From assembly GCF_947496985.1 (NCBI RefSeq), contig NZ_CANMEZ010000002.1:620001-684000 (forward strand): a DNA stretch of 64,000 bases, given 5' to 3'. The position numbers and the translations under genes were made by a program. The stretch is from an uncultured Kordia sp. (lineage in GTDB: Bacteria > Bacteroidota > Bacteroidia > Flavobacteriales > Flavobacteriaceae). Positions 8,486 to 18,033 of the stretch are shown in pieces. The notes under the pieces were generated by a model. It had not been told where the DNA came from and searched no databases. It worked only from the letters and a program-made list of their open reading frames with translations. Positions within the stretch are counted from its first letter, which is position 1; the number at the start of each line of letters is the position of its first letter.

Positions 8486-9001
8486 ATGAAAAACACTGTA
8501 CTTAGATATGGATTCTATGGTTTCTTAACAGCCGCTATCTTATTCTTTATCGCATTATATTTTGGTCAAGGTCTCTCATTTAAAACACAAAAAATTGTTG
8601 GATACGCCACTATGGTAGCTTCATTAAGTTTTGTCTATTTTGGAATAAAACATTATAGAGATCACGAACTCAATGGAGAAATCAGTTTTAAAACGGCTTT
8701 TATAGTAGGTGCACTAATTTCCATATTTACTGCAATTGGTTTTGGACTTATAGATGTTATATACATTACAAAAATCAATCCTGAGTTTTCAGAACAATAT
8801 TTGGCTTACAATTACGATCTTTTAGATGCGCGAACCGATTTATCATTAGAAGATATAAAATTTGAAAAACTATCACTTCAAAAGCAAAGTGAAGCCTTCG
8901 AAAACCCAATAGTCGTATTTTTTATAATGACAATGATGGTTTTTGTAATTGGCGTTATCATTTCATTACTTTCAGCATTACTATTACATAAAAAAGAATA
9001 A
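8486..9001 (+). CDS. DUF4199 membrane protein
   Basis: 171 residues with four hydrophobic helices (about 11-26, 35-53, 69-90 and 143-166) and a charged loop between helices 3 and 4 (KINPEFSEQYLAYNYDLLDA). Length and pattern match DUF4199, a Bacteroidota-specific inner-membrane family of unknown function. It is followed after 18 bp by the VOC gene. Confidence 0.75.
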   Translation: MKNTVLRYGFYGFLTAAILFFIALYFGQGLSFKTQKIVGYATMVASLSFVYFGIKHYRDHELNGEISFKTAFIVGALISIFTAIGFGLIDVIYITKINPEFSEQYLAYNYDLLDARTDLSLEDIKFEKLSLQKQSEAFENPIVVFFIMTMMVFVIGVIISLLSALLLHKKE

Positions 9002-9019
9002 CTACAAAATAACGATACG

Positions 9020-9406
9020 ATGAAAAATAGAGTAACAGGTTTAGGCGGATTTTTCTTTAAAACTGAAGATCCAAAAGGGCTCAAAAACTGGTATGGAAAA
9101 CACTTAGGTTTACCTGTAGATGATTACGGATGTACATTTTGGTGGAAAGATAAAGATGGAAACGATTGTTCTACACAATGGAGTCCGTTTGCAAAAGATA
9201 CTACCTATTTTAAGCCTAGTGAAAAACAATTCATGATGAATTTCAGAGTTGAAAATTTAGTAGAATTGTTAGCAGTTTTAAAAGAAGAAGGAGTAACAGT
9301 TGTTGGTGATATAGAAGAGTATGAATATGGTAAATTTGGTTGGATTCTTGATCCTGAGGGGAATAAAATAGAACTATGGGAACCTAAGGATGATGCTTTT
9401 AAGTAA
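9020..9406 (+). CDS. VOC-family (glyoxalase-like) protein
   Basis: 128 residues with the two paired beta-alpha-beta-beta-beta units of the vicinal oxygen chelate fold. It starts with GLGGFFFKTEDPKGLKNWYGKHLGLP and ends with the metal-binding Glu region GWILDPEGNKIELWEP. VOC proteins include glyoxalases, dioxygenases and resistance proteins, and no substrate can be read from the sequence. It is cytoplasmic. A 53-bp gap precedes the repeat protein. Confidence 0.88.
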   Translation: MKNRVTGLGGFFFKTEDPKGLKNWYGKHLGLPVDDYGCTFWWKDKDGNDCSTQWSPFAKDTTYFKPSEKQFMMNFRVENLVELLAVLKEEGVTVVGDIEEYEYGKFGWILDPEGNKIELWEPKDDAFK

Positions 9407-9459
9407 AAAATTCAAAAAAAAACTTTATTTTTAGAACTACAATCAGAAAAAACCGAATC

Positions 9460-10116
9460 ATGAGTGAAGAAAACAAGGAACTAGACAAAAAAATAGAAGA
9501 CACTGCAGAAACTACTAAAAATGTAGTTGATGATGTAAAAGAAGAAGTTAAAGAAGCTTCGGAAGCAGCCGAAAGTAAAGCTGAAGAAATTAAAGGCGAA
9601 GCGAAAGAAGCATTTGAAAATGCAAAAGAAAAAGCTACTGAATTTGCAGGTGAAGCTAAAGAAAAAATTAGCGAATATGCTGATGTCGCAAAAGAAAAAG
9701 CAGCCGATTTTGCTGAAGACGCGAAAGAAACCTTTGGTGATGTAAAAGAAAAAGCAACCGAATTTGCAGGTGAAGCTAAAGAAAAAATTGAAGAATACGC
9801 AGACATAGCACAAGAAAAAGCAGCTGACTTTGCAGAAGACGCAAAAGAAGCATTTGGTGATGCGAAAGAAAAAGCTACTGAATTTGCAGGTGAAGCCAAG
9901 GAAAAAATTGAAGAATACACAGAAGTTGCCAAAGAAAAAGCGAGTGAAATTGGCGAAGAAGTCAAAGAAACTTATGAAGATGTAAAGGAAAAAGTAAGCG
10001 AGTTTGCTGAAGAAGCTGGTGAACGTTTGGAAGATTTGGCAGAAGAAGCCAAAGAAACCATTGAAGAAACAACTAAAAAAACAAAAAGTTTCTTTCAACG
10101 ATTATTCGGCAGGTAA
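9460..10116 (+). CDS. LEA-like/apolipoprotein-like helical repeat protein
   Basis: 218 residues, almost entirely Ala, Glu, Lys, Asp and Phe, predicted to be one long amphipathic helix. Three tandem units of 40 residues (120 bp; DNA copies start near 9611, 9731 and 9851) contain KEKATEFAGEAKEKI-EEYAD and EKAADFAEDAKE-FGD. Degenerate units lie on both sides, and an 11-residue sub-period like group 3 LEA proteins is visible. The C-terminus is basic (KKTKSFFQRLFGR). There is no signal peptide or TM segment. LEA proteins stabilise membranes or proteins during desiccation or cold, so a stress role is an inference. It has its own strong terminator. Confidence 0.75.
   Translation: MSEENKELDKKIEDTAETTKNVVDDVKEEVKEASEAAESKAEEIKGEAKEAFENAKEKATEFAGEAKEKISEYADVAKEKAADFAEDAKETFGDVKEKATEFAGEAKEKIEEYADIAQEKAADFAEDAKEAFGDAKEKATEFAGEAKEKIEEYTEVAKEKASEIGEEVKETYEDVKEKVSEFAEEAGERLEDLAEEAKETIEETTKKTKSFFQRLFGR
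9611..9970 (+). repeat. Three tandem 120-bp coding repeats
   Basis: Units starting near 9611, 9731 and 9851 share long near-identical blocks such as GAATTTGCAGGTGAAGC. They encode the 40-residue repeats of the helical protein, so copy number may vary between strains. Confidence 0.7.
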
Positions 10117-10165
10117 CAAATACTTTAATTGAACAAAATTGATGTTCATTAAAATAAAAAAGCAG

Positions 10166-10197
10166 AAAAGCTGGAAACATTTCCAGCTTTTTTTTAT
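10166..10197 (+). terminator. Terminator of the helical repeat gene
   Basis: Stem AAAGCTGGAA with TTCCAGCTTT (arms within 10167-10190), followed by a run of eight T. Confidence 0.85.
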
Positions 10198-10230
10198 CTT
10201 TATTGTAATATTACATTCTAATCTAAATTT

Positions 10231-10563
10231 ATGGGAATTACAAAAAATCACATCTTTGATGACTATCAAAATGAAACGGCACTTATCACTAAAGTTTTAG
10301 GACATCCTGCTCGAATTTCCATCTTACAACATATTAGCAAAAATGAATACTGCAATTGTAACGAATTGGTAAAAGCTACAGGTTTGGCGCAACCAACAGT
10401 TTCGCAACATCTCTCAGAGATCAAAAGAATAAAATTGCTCAAACAAAAAAATAAAGGGAAAAATATATTCTATGCAATTGATACAGAACTTTTAAATCAA
10501 TACCGTAGAACGATCAACGATTTCTTTGTTAAAATTCAAGTTAACTGCCAGTCTAAAAGCTAG
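10231..10563 (+). CDS. arsR: ArsR-family metalloregulator
   Basis: 110 residues, a winged-helix ArsR/SmtB repressor. The recognition region GLAQPTVSQHLSEIKR is clear. The alpha-3 helix carries YCNCNEL, matching the ELCVCDL-type As(III)-binding Cys pair, so arsenite is the likely inducer. A third downstream Cys near the C-terminus (VNCQS) may also contribute. It is probably cytoplasmic and would bind upstream of itself and of the arsenate reductase gene 175 bp downstream. No arsenite pump (arsB/acr3) follows within the window. Confidence 0.88.
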   Translation: MGITKNHIFDDYQNETALITKVLGHPARISILQHISKNEYCNCNELVKATGLAQPTVSQHLSEIKRIKLLKQKNKGKNIFYAIDTELLNQYRRTINDFFVKIQVNCQSKS

Positions 10564-10644
10564 TTAAACACTAATTTCACTTCATAACAATGTTAAATAA
10601 TAGTATTTTGTCGAAAAAGTAAATACTATAAAAACACTTCTACT

Positions 10645-10652
10645 TACTTTTG
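10645..10652 (+). promoter_or_regulatory. -7 box TACTTTTG before the arsenate reductase gene
   Basis: Exact TAnnTTTG match 86 bp before the ATG at 10739. No -33 TTG at the usual spacing, so recognition may need an activator or relief from ArsR. Confidence 0.4.
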
Positions 10653-10738
10653 TGTAGATTAATAATTAATTTTTGAAGACTCCTTACTGATGCATTTGTA
10701 TGTTCTTCAATCATTAATAACAAACCTACCATAAAATT

Positions 10739-11158
10739 ATGAAAAATGTACTTGTACTTTGCACAGGGAACTCTTGCAGAAGTCAAATGGCAGATGGATA
10801 TCTAACACATTTTGCCAAAGAAAAAGCCACAATCTATAGTGCTGGAGTTGAAACTCATGGCTTAAACCTGCAAGCAGTTGCCATTATGAAACAAGATGGT
10901 ATTGACATTTCTAAAAATACATCAAATAACGTTTCTGAATATCTTACTATCGATTTTGACTTCATCATTACGGTATGCGATCATGCACATGAAAACTGCC
11001 CATATATTCCAAGTAAAAACGCCAAACGGATTCACCAAAATTTTTCTGATCCATCAAAAGTAACAGGTTCTGAAGAACAAATTTTTAATGCTTTTAAGAA
11101 AACAAGGACACAAATTAAAGCGTTTTGTGAAGAGTTTGTAACTACAGAATTGTCTTAA
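10739..11158 (+). CDS. arsC: Thioredoxin-coupled arsenate reductase
   Basis: 139 residues of the low-molecular-weight phosphatase fold. The P-loop CTGNSCR (C8-x5-R14) starts at residue 8. Two further Cys (C80 and C87, VCDHAHENC) are spaced exactly as the redox pair C82/C89 of the thioredoxin-linked ArsC type, so it should reduce As(V) to As(III) through a Cys disulfide cascade rather than act as a tyrosine phosphatase. The arsR neighbour supports this. No efflux pump is visible here. Confidence 0.87.
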   Translation: MKNVLVLCTGNSCRSQMADGYLTHFAKEKATIYSAGVETHGLNLQAVAIMKQDGIDISKNTSNNVSEYLTIDFDFIITVCDHAHENCPYIPSKNAKRIHQNFSDPSKVTGSEEQIFNAFKKTRTQIKAFCEEFVTTELS

Positions 11159-11289
11159 TTTAGCTATAAGTTGTTCTCTAAAAGTTAATTTTCTAGCATA
11201 ACTGTTAATAGAAATGTATGGTTTCGACTAAAAAGCTTCTTTTCCTGCGAAAATTAAAATATTTTTGATCGGAATTAGTTTAGTTGTAG

Positions 11290-14200
11290 ATGAAGTCATT
11301 CTTGTTATGTTTTTGTATTGCTATGTTTTTCACTGTTTCAGTACAGGGACAAACAGACAACCGTCGTACAAAAAAGCTAGCAATTAAAGATTCTATTGTA
11401 TTAGATTCGGTAAGCATCAATCCGTATAAATTTCGGCTGACCGATAAAAAAAATAAACAACTAGATAGCACTGCGTATCGAATTGACTTTCAAAAAGCAA
11501 TTTTATATTTAAACCTTTCAAAAATTTCAACCGACTCCATTCGCGTAAGCTATACACAATACCCAACATTTTTAACGAAGAAATATACTGGTTTTAATAA
11601 AGATGTAATTGTTCAAAATCCGATTGATATTGATAAAATTGTTTCATTAAAATCGAATCGAGAACCTGCTAACACACGTTTGTTTGATGGTTTAAATACG
11701 TCCGGAAGCATTTCACGTGGTGTTACGGTTGGAAACAATCAAAATACAGTATTAAATTCTGAACTTGATTTACAGATTTCTGGGAAAATATCTCAAAACG
11801 TTACACTTCGTGCGTCTATCCAAGATGCAAATATTCCAATTCAAGAAAGTGGGTATTCACAACGACTAGATGAATTTGATCAAGTATTTATAGAACTCGA
11901 AAGTAAGAACTGGAAAATTCGAGCAGGAGACGTGAATTTGGAGAATACTGAAACCAATTTTATGCGCTTTCAGAAAAAAGTACAAGGTGTTGGCGTTGTG
12001 GTTAATTTGCCACATGAAAACAGCAAAACAACCATTTTTGGTTCTGGTGCATTGGTACGTGGACGTTATACACAAAGTAGATTTCAAGGTCAAGAAGGAA
12101 ATCAAGGTCCGTACAAATTAACAGGTCCTAATGAAGAATTATTCATCTTAATTGTTTCCGGAAGTGAAACCGTTTATGTCAATGGATTGCCTGTAGAACG
12201 TGGAGAAAACAATGATTATGTGATTGATTATAATGCAGGAGAAATTACATTTACTTCTAAATATCCGATCACTTCCGAAATGCGAATTAGTGTTGAATAT
12301 CAGTTTACAGATAATAATTACACACGATTTGTAGCATATGGAGGTGCAAAATATGAGCAAGAAAAGTTTAACATTGCTGGATATCTTTATTCTGAAAATG
12401 ATTCTAAAAATCAACCTATTCAACAAAATTTATCAGATGAACAAGTTGCTATTTTAAGAGATGCTGGTGATGACAGACAATTGATGACAGCACCTTCTGC
12501 AGTAGAGCAAGCGTTTTCGGAAAATAGAATTTTATATAAAAAAGAAATCGTTGGTGGTGTGGAAACTTTTGCGTTTTCAAACAATCCGGACGATACTTTA
12601 TTTGATGTTCGTTTTTCACTCGTTGGCGATAATCAAGGAAATTATGTTTTAGCAAATGCTGCTTCAAATGGTAGAATTTACGAATATGTAGCACCTATTG
12701 CGGGTGTTATGCAAGGAAATTACGAACCTATCATTCAATTGGTTTCTCCTACCAAAACTCAAGTTGCTGTAGTAAAAGGAGCCTACACGCCAAGTGAAAA
12801 AACAGATGTGCAATTTGAAGTTGGTTTTAGTAATAACGATCAAAATTTATTCTCAGCTATTGATGATGATGACAATCAAGGATTGGCAGCGCAAGTAAAC
12901 GTACAGCAACAATTATTAGATAAAAATTGGAAGATTCGCAGTTTTGCTAATTTCAATTATATTGATGAAAAGTTTCAAACTATTGAACGTTTATATTCTA
13001 TTGAATTTAATCGTGATTGGAATTTAGACAATACATTCAATGCTGGAGATCAACAATTTCTGGCCACAGGATTAGATTTTTCTAATGAAAAAAACGGAAC
13101 TGCTCGCTACAGTTTTGAATATTTAGATTTTACCAATAATGCTACAGGAAATCGTCATATATTATTATCTGATTTAACGTTTGGAAAGTTAAAACTACAA
13201 ACTAATGGAAGCTTACTTACCAATGAAACTACCACAACAACTTCCGACTTTTTACGAATGTATGCGCGTTCTACTTATAGCTTTAATAAAAGTTGGGTTG
13301 GCGCACAATTGAGCTTGGAAAGTAATGAACAACAAGAAATTGCTACAGAGAATTTCACACCTTTAAGTCAACGTTTTAAAGCTTATACAGGTTTTGTAGG
13401 AGTTGGAGATAGTTTAAAAATTCATGCTGAAATTGGATACACATATCGTGTAAATGATAGTTTGCGTAATAACAATTTGGAAAAAGTAAATACATCAAAT
13501 ACCTATTTCTTAAAGTCTAAATTGATTCAGAATAAAAACACGCAACTTTCACTTTTTGTCAATTACAGAACTTTACAACAAGAAGATGAAGATATTGAGG
13601 ACGAACAATCGCTAAATTCTCGTTTGGTGTATCAACAAAAGTTATTCAATCAAATTGTATCGTTGAATACGGTGTATGAAACCAATTCAGGAACCTTACC
13701 ACAACAGGAATTTACCTATGTACAAGTAGATCAAGGACAAGGTGTGTACACTTGGAATGATTACAATAATAATGGCATTCAAGAATTAGACGAATTTGAA
13801 TTGGCACAGTTTCCTGATGAAGCCATTTATGTACGTGTGTTGCTGCCTAATCAGATTTTCATTAAAACACATCAGAATAAATTTAGTCAGGTAGTTACCT
13901 TAAATCCTGCACAATGGAGTAACAAAAAAGGATTTCAAAAGTTTTTATCGCATTTTTACAATCAATCTTCATTTTTAATAGATAGAAAGATTAGAAGAGA
14001 AAACAATGATTTCAATTTTAACCCTTTTGACAATAGCGAAGGTGACAATGTATTAGGCTTGAATCAAAGTCTTCGAAATGCACTTTTTTACAATCGCGGG
14101 AAGCAAAGATATACGACTTCATATACCTATTTAAATGCCAAAGCAAAGAATTTATTATCTATTGGTTCACAGGAGAATATAAATACTTCGCATCAGCTTC

Positions 14201-14703
14201 AATTTACACATAAGCTTGGGAAATTTTGGCTTACAGATCTTATCACGAGTACCGGAAAAACAGAAAGTATTTCAGAAAATTTCTTGAATAAAAACTTCGA
14301 AATAGACCTATTTAAAGTAACGCCAACACTTTCTTATATCTTTAGTAGAAATAGTCGATTTAGCGTTTTTTATAAATATGAACAAAAAGAAAATAAAATT
14401 GGTGATTCGGAATCATTGACTCAGCAAAAAATGGGTGTTTCTTTTGCCTATAGCAATCAACAAAAAGTAGCCTTAAATGGTGAATTTAGTTACTTCCAAA
14501 ACGATTTTACAGGAAATGCTTTTTCTCCTGTAGGCTATCAAATGTTAGAAGGTTTACAACCTGGAACTAACTTTACTTGGAATGTAATCATACAGAAGAA
14601 ATTGACAAAATTTCTAGATTTAAATCTCTCCTATTTTGGTAGAAAGAGTGAGACTTCGCGTACTATTCATACAGGAAATGTACAGTTGCGCGCTTATTTT
14701 TAA
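11290..14703 (+). CDS. Large outer-membrane beta-barrel-like surface protein
   Basis: 1137 residues with a signal peptide (cleavage near G20-Q21). Residues about 138-215 (SRGVTVGNNQNTVLNSELDLQ through LRASIQDANIPIQESG and the following D-E-F-D-Q-V-F-I-E-L) strongly recall the early domain of the giant gliding/T9SS translocon protein SprA. The protein is less than half SprA length. The remainder alternates short amphipathic strands and turns to a C-terminal aromatic residue (LRAYF), as in outer-membrane barrels. It has no T9SS tail and no TonB box I can see. The function is unknown, and a role as an outer-membrane channel or assembly factor is an inference. Confidence 0.7.
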   Translation: MKSFLLCFCIAMFFTVSVQGQTDNRRTKKLAIKDSIVLDSVSINPYKFRLTDKKNKQLDSTAYRIDFQKAILYLNLSKISTDSIRVSYTQYPTFLTKKYTGFNKDVIVQNPIDIDKIVSLKSNREPANTRLFDGLNTSGSISRGVTVGNNQNTVLNSELDLQISGKISQNVTLRASIQDANIPIQESGYSQRLDEFDQVFIELESKNWKIRAGDVNLENTETNFMRFQKKVQGVGVVVNLPHENSKTTIFGSGALVRGRYTQSRFQGQEGNQGPYKLTGPNEELFILIVSGSETVYVNGLPVERGENNDYVIDYNAGEITFTSKYPITSEMRISVEYQFTDNNYTRFVAYGGAKYEQEKFNIAGYLYSENDSKNQPIQQNLSDEQVAILRDAGDDRQLMTAPSAVEQAFSENRILYKKEIVGGVETFAFSNNPDDTLFDVRFSLVGDNQGNYVLANAASNGRIYEYVAPIAGVMQGNYEPIIQLVSPTKTQVAVVKGAYTPSEKTDVQFEVGFSNNDQNLFSAIDDDDNQGLAAQVNVQQQLLDKNWKIRSFANFNYIDEKFQTIERLYSIEFNRDWNLDNTFNAGDQQFLATGLDFSNEKNGTARYSFEYLDFTNNATGNRHILLSDLTFGKLKLQTNGSLLTNETTTTTSDFLRMYARSTYSFNKSWVGAQLSLESNEQQEIATENFTPLSQRFKAYTGFVGVGDSLKIHAEIGYTYRVNDSLRNNNLEKVNTSNTYFLKSKLIQNKNTQLSLFVNYRTLQQEDEDIEDEQSLNSRLVYQQKLFNQIVSLNTVYETNSGTLPQQEFTYVQVDQGQGVYTWNDYNNNGIQELDEFELAQFPDEAIYVRVLLPNQIFIKTHQNKFSQVVTLNPAQWSNKKGFQKFLSHFYNQSSFLIDRKIRRENNDFNFNPFDNSEGDNVLGLNQSLRNALFYNRGKQRYTTSYTYLNAKAKNLLSIGSQENINTSHQLQFTHKLGKFWLTDLITSTGKTESISENFLNKNFEIDLFKVTPTLSYIFSRNSRFSVFYKYEQKENKIGDSESLTQQKMGVSFAYSNQQKVALNGEFSYFQNDFTGNAFSPVGYQMLEGLQPGTNFTWNVIIQKKLTKFLDLNLSYFGRKSETSRTIHTGNVQLRAYF

Positions 14704-14806
14704 TTAAAATAAATCTAAATAAGACGCAACCCTTTTTAAAATTGTGTATCTACAAATGGTATGGTTCTTGTTAATTAAGCCACAACAACATTATATACCA
14801 ATTATT

Positions 14807-15367
14807 ATGAAAAACAATTACTTTAAAAGCCTTTTGCTTTTTTGCCTTTTAGTAGGCTTTCAATCATTCGTACAAGCTCAAGAAAATGATGACCAATTTG
14901 GTGTTGGTGATCGTCAAAATGAAATTCGTTTAGACGTTTTTGATGCTGCATTTTTCTCCGCAATTGATCTTAGTTATGAACGCGTAAATGATACCGCCAT
15001 CGGTTATGGAGCATCTCTATTTGTAAATTTTAGAGATAGCAATGATGGTGGTTATTACGAAAATTTTGCATTTACACCATTTTTCAGATTTTACTTTTTT
15101 AATAAAGAAGATTACGGAGCTAAAGGACTTTTTCTAGAAGTGTTTTCAAAATTTGCTTCTGGAGAAGATTTTGAATTTTTTAATAATGTAGAAGAAGAAG
15201 TGGATTATTTTGATGCTGCCTTAGGTATAGCCATTGGAAAAAAATGGGTAAACAAAAGAGGGTTTATGTTAGAAATTTCTGCTGGTGGAGGACGAAACAT
15301 TGGGTTAGATGATAATTCTCCTGAATTCACTTTCAGAGGTGGAATTTCATTAGGATACAGGTTCTAA
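14807..15367 (+). CDS. Secreted/outer-membrane beta protein, hypothetical
   Basis: 186 residues from ATG 14807, chosen because it starts the signal peptide (MKNNYFKSLLLFCLLVGF...VQAQ). An in-frame ATG at 14744 would add 21 residues that fit no signal peptide. The mature part is aromatic and beta-rich, ending GGISLGYRF with a terminal Phe as in small eight-strand outer-membrane barrels. No specific family is recognised. It is convergent with the DUF2339 gene and shares a terminator with it. Confidence 0.7.
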   Translation: MKNNYFKSLLLFCLLVGFQSFVQAQENDDQFGVGDRQNEIRLDVFDAAFFSAIDLSYERVNDTAIGYGASLFVNFRDSNDGGYYENFAFTPFFRFYFFNKEDYGAKGLFLEVFSKFASGEDFEFFNNVEEEVDYFDAALGIAIGKKWVNKRGFMLEISAGGGRNIGLDDNSPEFTFRGGISLGYRF

Positions 15368-15398
15368 TAGGAATCTTACTAAAAATTATATGAAAAAG

Positions 15399-15427
15399 AA
15401 AAAAGCGACTAAAATAGTCGCTTTTTT
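15399..15427. terminator. Bidirectional terminator
   Basis: Arms AAAAGCGACTA (15401-15411) and TAGTCGCTTTT (15415-15425) with a 3-nt loop. It is flanked by an A run on the left and a T run on the right, serving both converging genes. Confidence 0.88.
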
Positions 15428-15444
15428 TATATCTATTTTGAGAT

Positions 15445-17829
15445 TTAAGCTTCATTAGAAACTTCTTCAAATATCTTGTTTTTGTATTTATTATATAAAA
15501 ATGAAATAATTAATAATAAAACACCTAATGAAACAAACACAATCGTTTTTGCAATAGTAGTTAAGTGTGCAATATCATATAAAAACAGTTTCACAAGTGT
15601 AATTCCGAAGAGAGCAATGGCGCCAATTCGCAAATATTTATTTCTTTTCCAAATACCGAGTACAATCACAAATAATGCATATGTACCCCATAAAATACTT
15701 AATCCGAGTTTATCAGACGCTGCATTAGAAGCAATGTCTAACCAATGAATCAATTCACTACTCAGGATACATAAAATTGTGATGTGAAATATTCCATAAA
15801 AAATTATTTTCAGGTTCTTTTTAATAAATTCTTGACGCACATACATACGTGTAATCATCAATAATGATATCACAAATACATAGGATATGTATCTAATTAA
15901 AATAGCAAATACAGTAGTATCTGTTGATTGTTGAATGTAAGCATCTCTTAGTTCGCTTAATGCGAATAATCCTTGTGTTAGAAATACAAAAATGGCAAGC
16001 ACATTCAATACTAAGTTTACATAAGCAAGTATTTCATGTTGTATCTTTTTAATATTTATGTACGAAAGAATAGTTAAGAAAAGTAGCGAATAATTAATAA
16101 TCCAGGTATTCTTGAATTCTAATAAATTATAGTTTAAATTTTTAAGTCCATCAAATTTATCAGTTCCTGCTCTAAAACCTGAATCAATATGTAGTTGATT
16201 CCAATAGTTTGCAATTTCTATTCTAAATGAATAGTAGATCGCAAAGAGTAACATCCCAGGAATGGCAATTGCTAGAAATTGAGAAATCGTTTTAGATAAT
16301 TTTAAAGGTGATGTATATTCTTTTTTATAGAATAGATACGTACTATATCCAAACGAAAGCATAAATAGCAACGAACCTAGGAAATTCATATTTATAATTG
16401 GTAGAATTCTCTTTTCTTCCCTATAATCATATGAATCTATGTATAAACTTCCCCAATCATGCGCTAAACTAAAAAAGGCTAAAAACATTACGGGATGTGC
16501 TAATTTCTCGTAAATTTTAATTCCTTTTGTACGTCCAACCCAAAATAACAATGTGGCTTCAAAAACCCATAAAATTGTCACCCAATTTCCATCAAGTTCT
16601 ACAGGAATGGCAATGGTTACAAACGTAATAACCAATCCGAATACTAAATATAATAAGTTCTTATCTGAATCTTTTCGTGTGTATAAAATGTAGCTTACGA
16701 TTAAATGTACAAATGCAATTGATAAAGTAAAAACACCTAAAAATTGTTTTCCAATAGCATGTTCCAATAGTATAGAATATCCTATTCCATAGGTTATGAA
16801 TGTATTAAACAATAATAGTACAATATCAATACCTGTATATACTTCTTTTTTAATGAGTTTATAAGCTAAAATAGTTGTGTAGAAAATGGCAAAAAACACA
16901 AATAAGAATGTCAGTGCAATTCCAAAATGATCATCTATTTTATATTCTGTAATAATCCATGAAAGATAAATTAGCCATGTAATCCCAAATGCAGAACCCA
17001 ATAATGATTTCCAATACTTTTTGAAAGAAATGGTTAAGATTCCAATATTAATAATAGTCATGTATGTAAATAAAACCAATACGTTCCCAGAGTCTGTACT
17101 AACTAAGAATGGAACTCCGTACGCACCAACCAATCCAATATGCGCAATGACTTGTCGGTTGTATTTTATGGCTGCATACACTCCGGACACTGTAAATATC
17201 ACCATGAGTATAAACGCGAGCATCTGGGGAATTAAATTGTAAAAACTAAATGCCGCATAGGTAATAAAATACAGCACTGCAATAGCTCCACTGACCAAAA
17301 CAGCACTGTAATTTTCGTATTTCTTTTTTAATTTAATGCCAAAACCTAACAATCCTATTCCGCTTAAATATCCTAGAATAATTCGTGTTGTTGGTGTAAT
17401 GAGTTCATGTTCTATTGAATATTTTACACCAATTGCGACACCAATAATGGTAATAATAATTCCTATTTTGTTTAATAAATTTTCACCAATAAACTTCTCA
17501 AGATTTGATTTTTGATCTAATACTTCTTCTATCTTATTTGGTTTAGGGATAAACGCAGGTGTTGATTTTTCCGAAACTACTTTTGGCGTAGAAACTGTTT
17601 CTTTAATTTCATTTTTAGTAGTTTCAAAAACAACTTCTGAAATTATGTTTGATGCTTTTTTTTCCTCTTTTGCTTCTTGCGTTTTAACAATAGCGTCCCA
17701 TCTTGCTAGTTTTAAGTTTTCAATTTGAAAACGTAAATCATTGATTTCTCTTGAAAATTGTTGCTGTTTTTGTGATAACAATTCTAGTTTTCGCGTAAGT
17801 TGCCGTATCGTTTCTGAATGATCTTGCAT
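15445..17829 (-). CDS. DUF2339 polytopic membrane protein
   Basis: 794 residues. A coiled coil (about 1-55, HSETIRQLTRKLELLSQKQQQ) is followed by a low-complexity linker and then more than 20 hydrophobic helices from about 115 to 785. This is the DUF2339 layout, a large inner-membrane family with no assigned activity. A TTG-N20-CATATTTG promoter lies upstream. It is monocistronic, ending at a shared terminator. Confidence 0.82.
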   Translation of the reverse strand: MQDHSETIRQLTRKLELLSQKQQQFSREINDLRFQIENLKLARWDAIVKTQEAKEEKKASNIISEVVFETTKNEIKETVSTPKVVSEKSTPAFIPKPNKIEEVLDQKSNLEKFIGENLLNKIGIIITIIGVAIGVKYSIEHELITPTTRIILGYLSGIGLLGFGIKLKKKYENYSAVLVSGAIAVLYFITYAAFSFYNLIPQMLAFILMVIFTVSGVYAAIKYNRQVIAHIGLVGAYGVPFLVSTDSGNVLVLFTYMTIINIGILTISFKKYWKSLLGSAFGITWLIYLSWIITEYKIDDHFGIALTFLFVFFAIFYTTILAYKLIKKEVYTGIDIVLLLFNTFITYGIGYSILLEHAIGKQFLGVFTLSIAFVHLIVSYILYTRKDSDKNLLYLVFGLVITFVTIAIPVELDGNWVTILWVFEATLLFWVGRTKGIKIYEKLAHPVMFLAFFSLAHDWGSLYIDSYDYREEKRILPIINMNFLGSLLFMLSFGYSTYLFYKKEYTSPLKLSKTISQFLAIAIPGMLLFAIYYSFRIEIANYWNQLHIDSGFRAGTDKFDGLKNLNYNLLEFKNTWIINYSLLFLTILSYINIKKIQHEILAYVNLVLNVLAIFVFLTQGLFALSELRDAYIQQSTDTTVFAILIRYISYVFVISLLMITRMYVRQEFIKKNLKIIFYGIFHITILCILSSELIHWLDIASNAASDKLGLSILWGTYALFVIVLGIWKRNKYLRIGAIALFGITLVKLFLYDIAHLTTIAKTIVFVSLGVLLLIISFLYNKYKNKIFEEVSNEA

Positions 17830-17901
17830 GGTTGATTTTTATAAATACTCCGTTCACGAGAATTTCTAAGTGAATATAAGTATCTCTTGTTGGTTTACAT
17901 A

Positions 17902-17932
17902 CAAATATGACAGATCATTTTGTTTCGTTCAA
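17902..17932 (-). promoter_or_regulatory. Promoter for the DUF2339 gene
   Basis: On the minus strand TTG (17932-17930), a 20-nt spacer, then CATATTTG (17909-17902). This is one mismatch from the Bacteroidota TTG-N19-21-TAnnTTTG promoter. It gives a leader of roughly 65 nt. Confidence 0.5.
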
Positions 17933-18033
17933 TTCAAATTTTGAATAAAACTGACGATATTACCAAACACAAAGAAACATAAAAACCTAAATATCATATA
18001 TTTACACAATTAAAAACAGACGGTATTATTAAC

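Noticed and set aside
9481-10098. Long open reverse frame (205 codons) rich in Phe and Cys opposite the helical repeat gene
   Set aside because: It exactly mirrors a repetitive Glu/Lys/Ala gene on the plus strand. Low-complexity codons leave the reverse frame free of stops, and there is no promoter or independent support.
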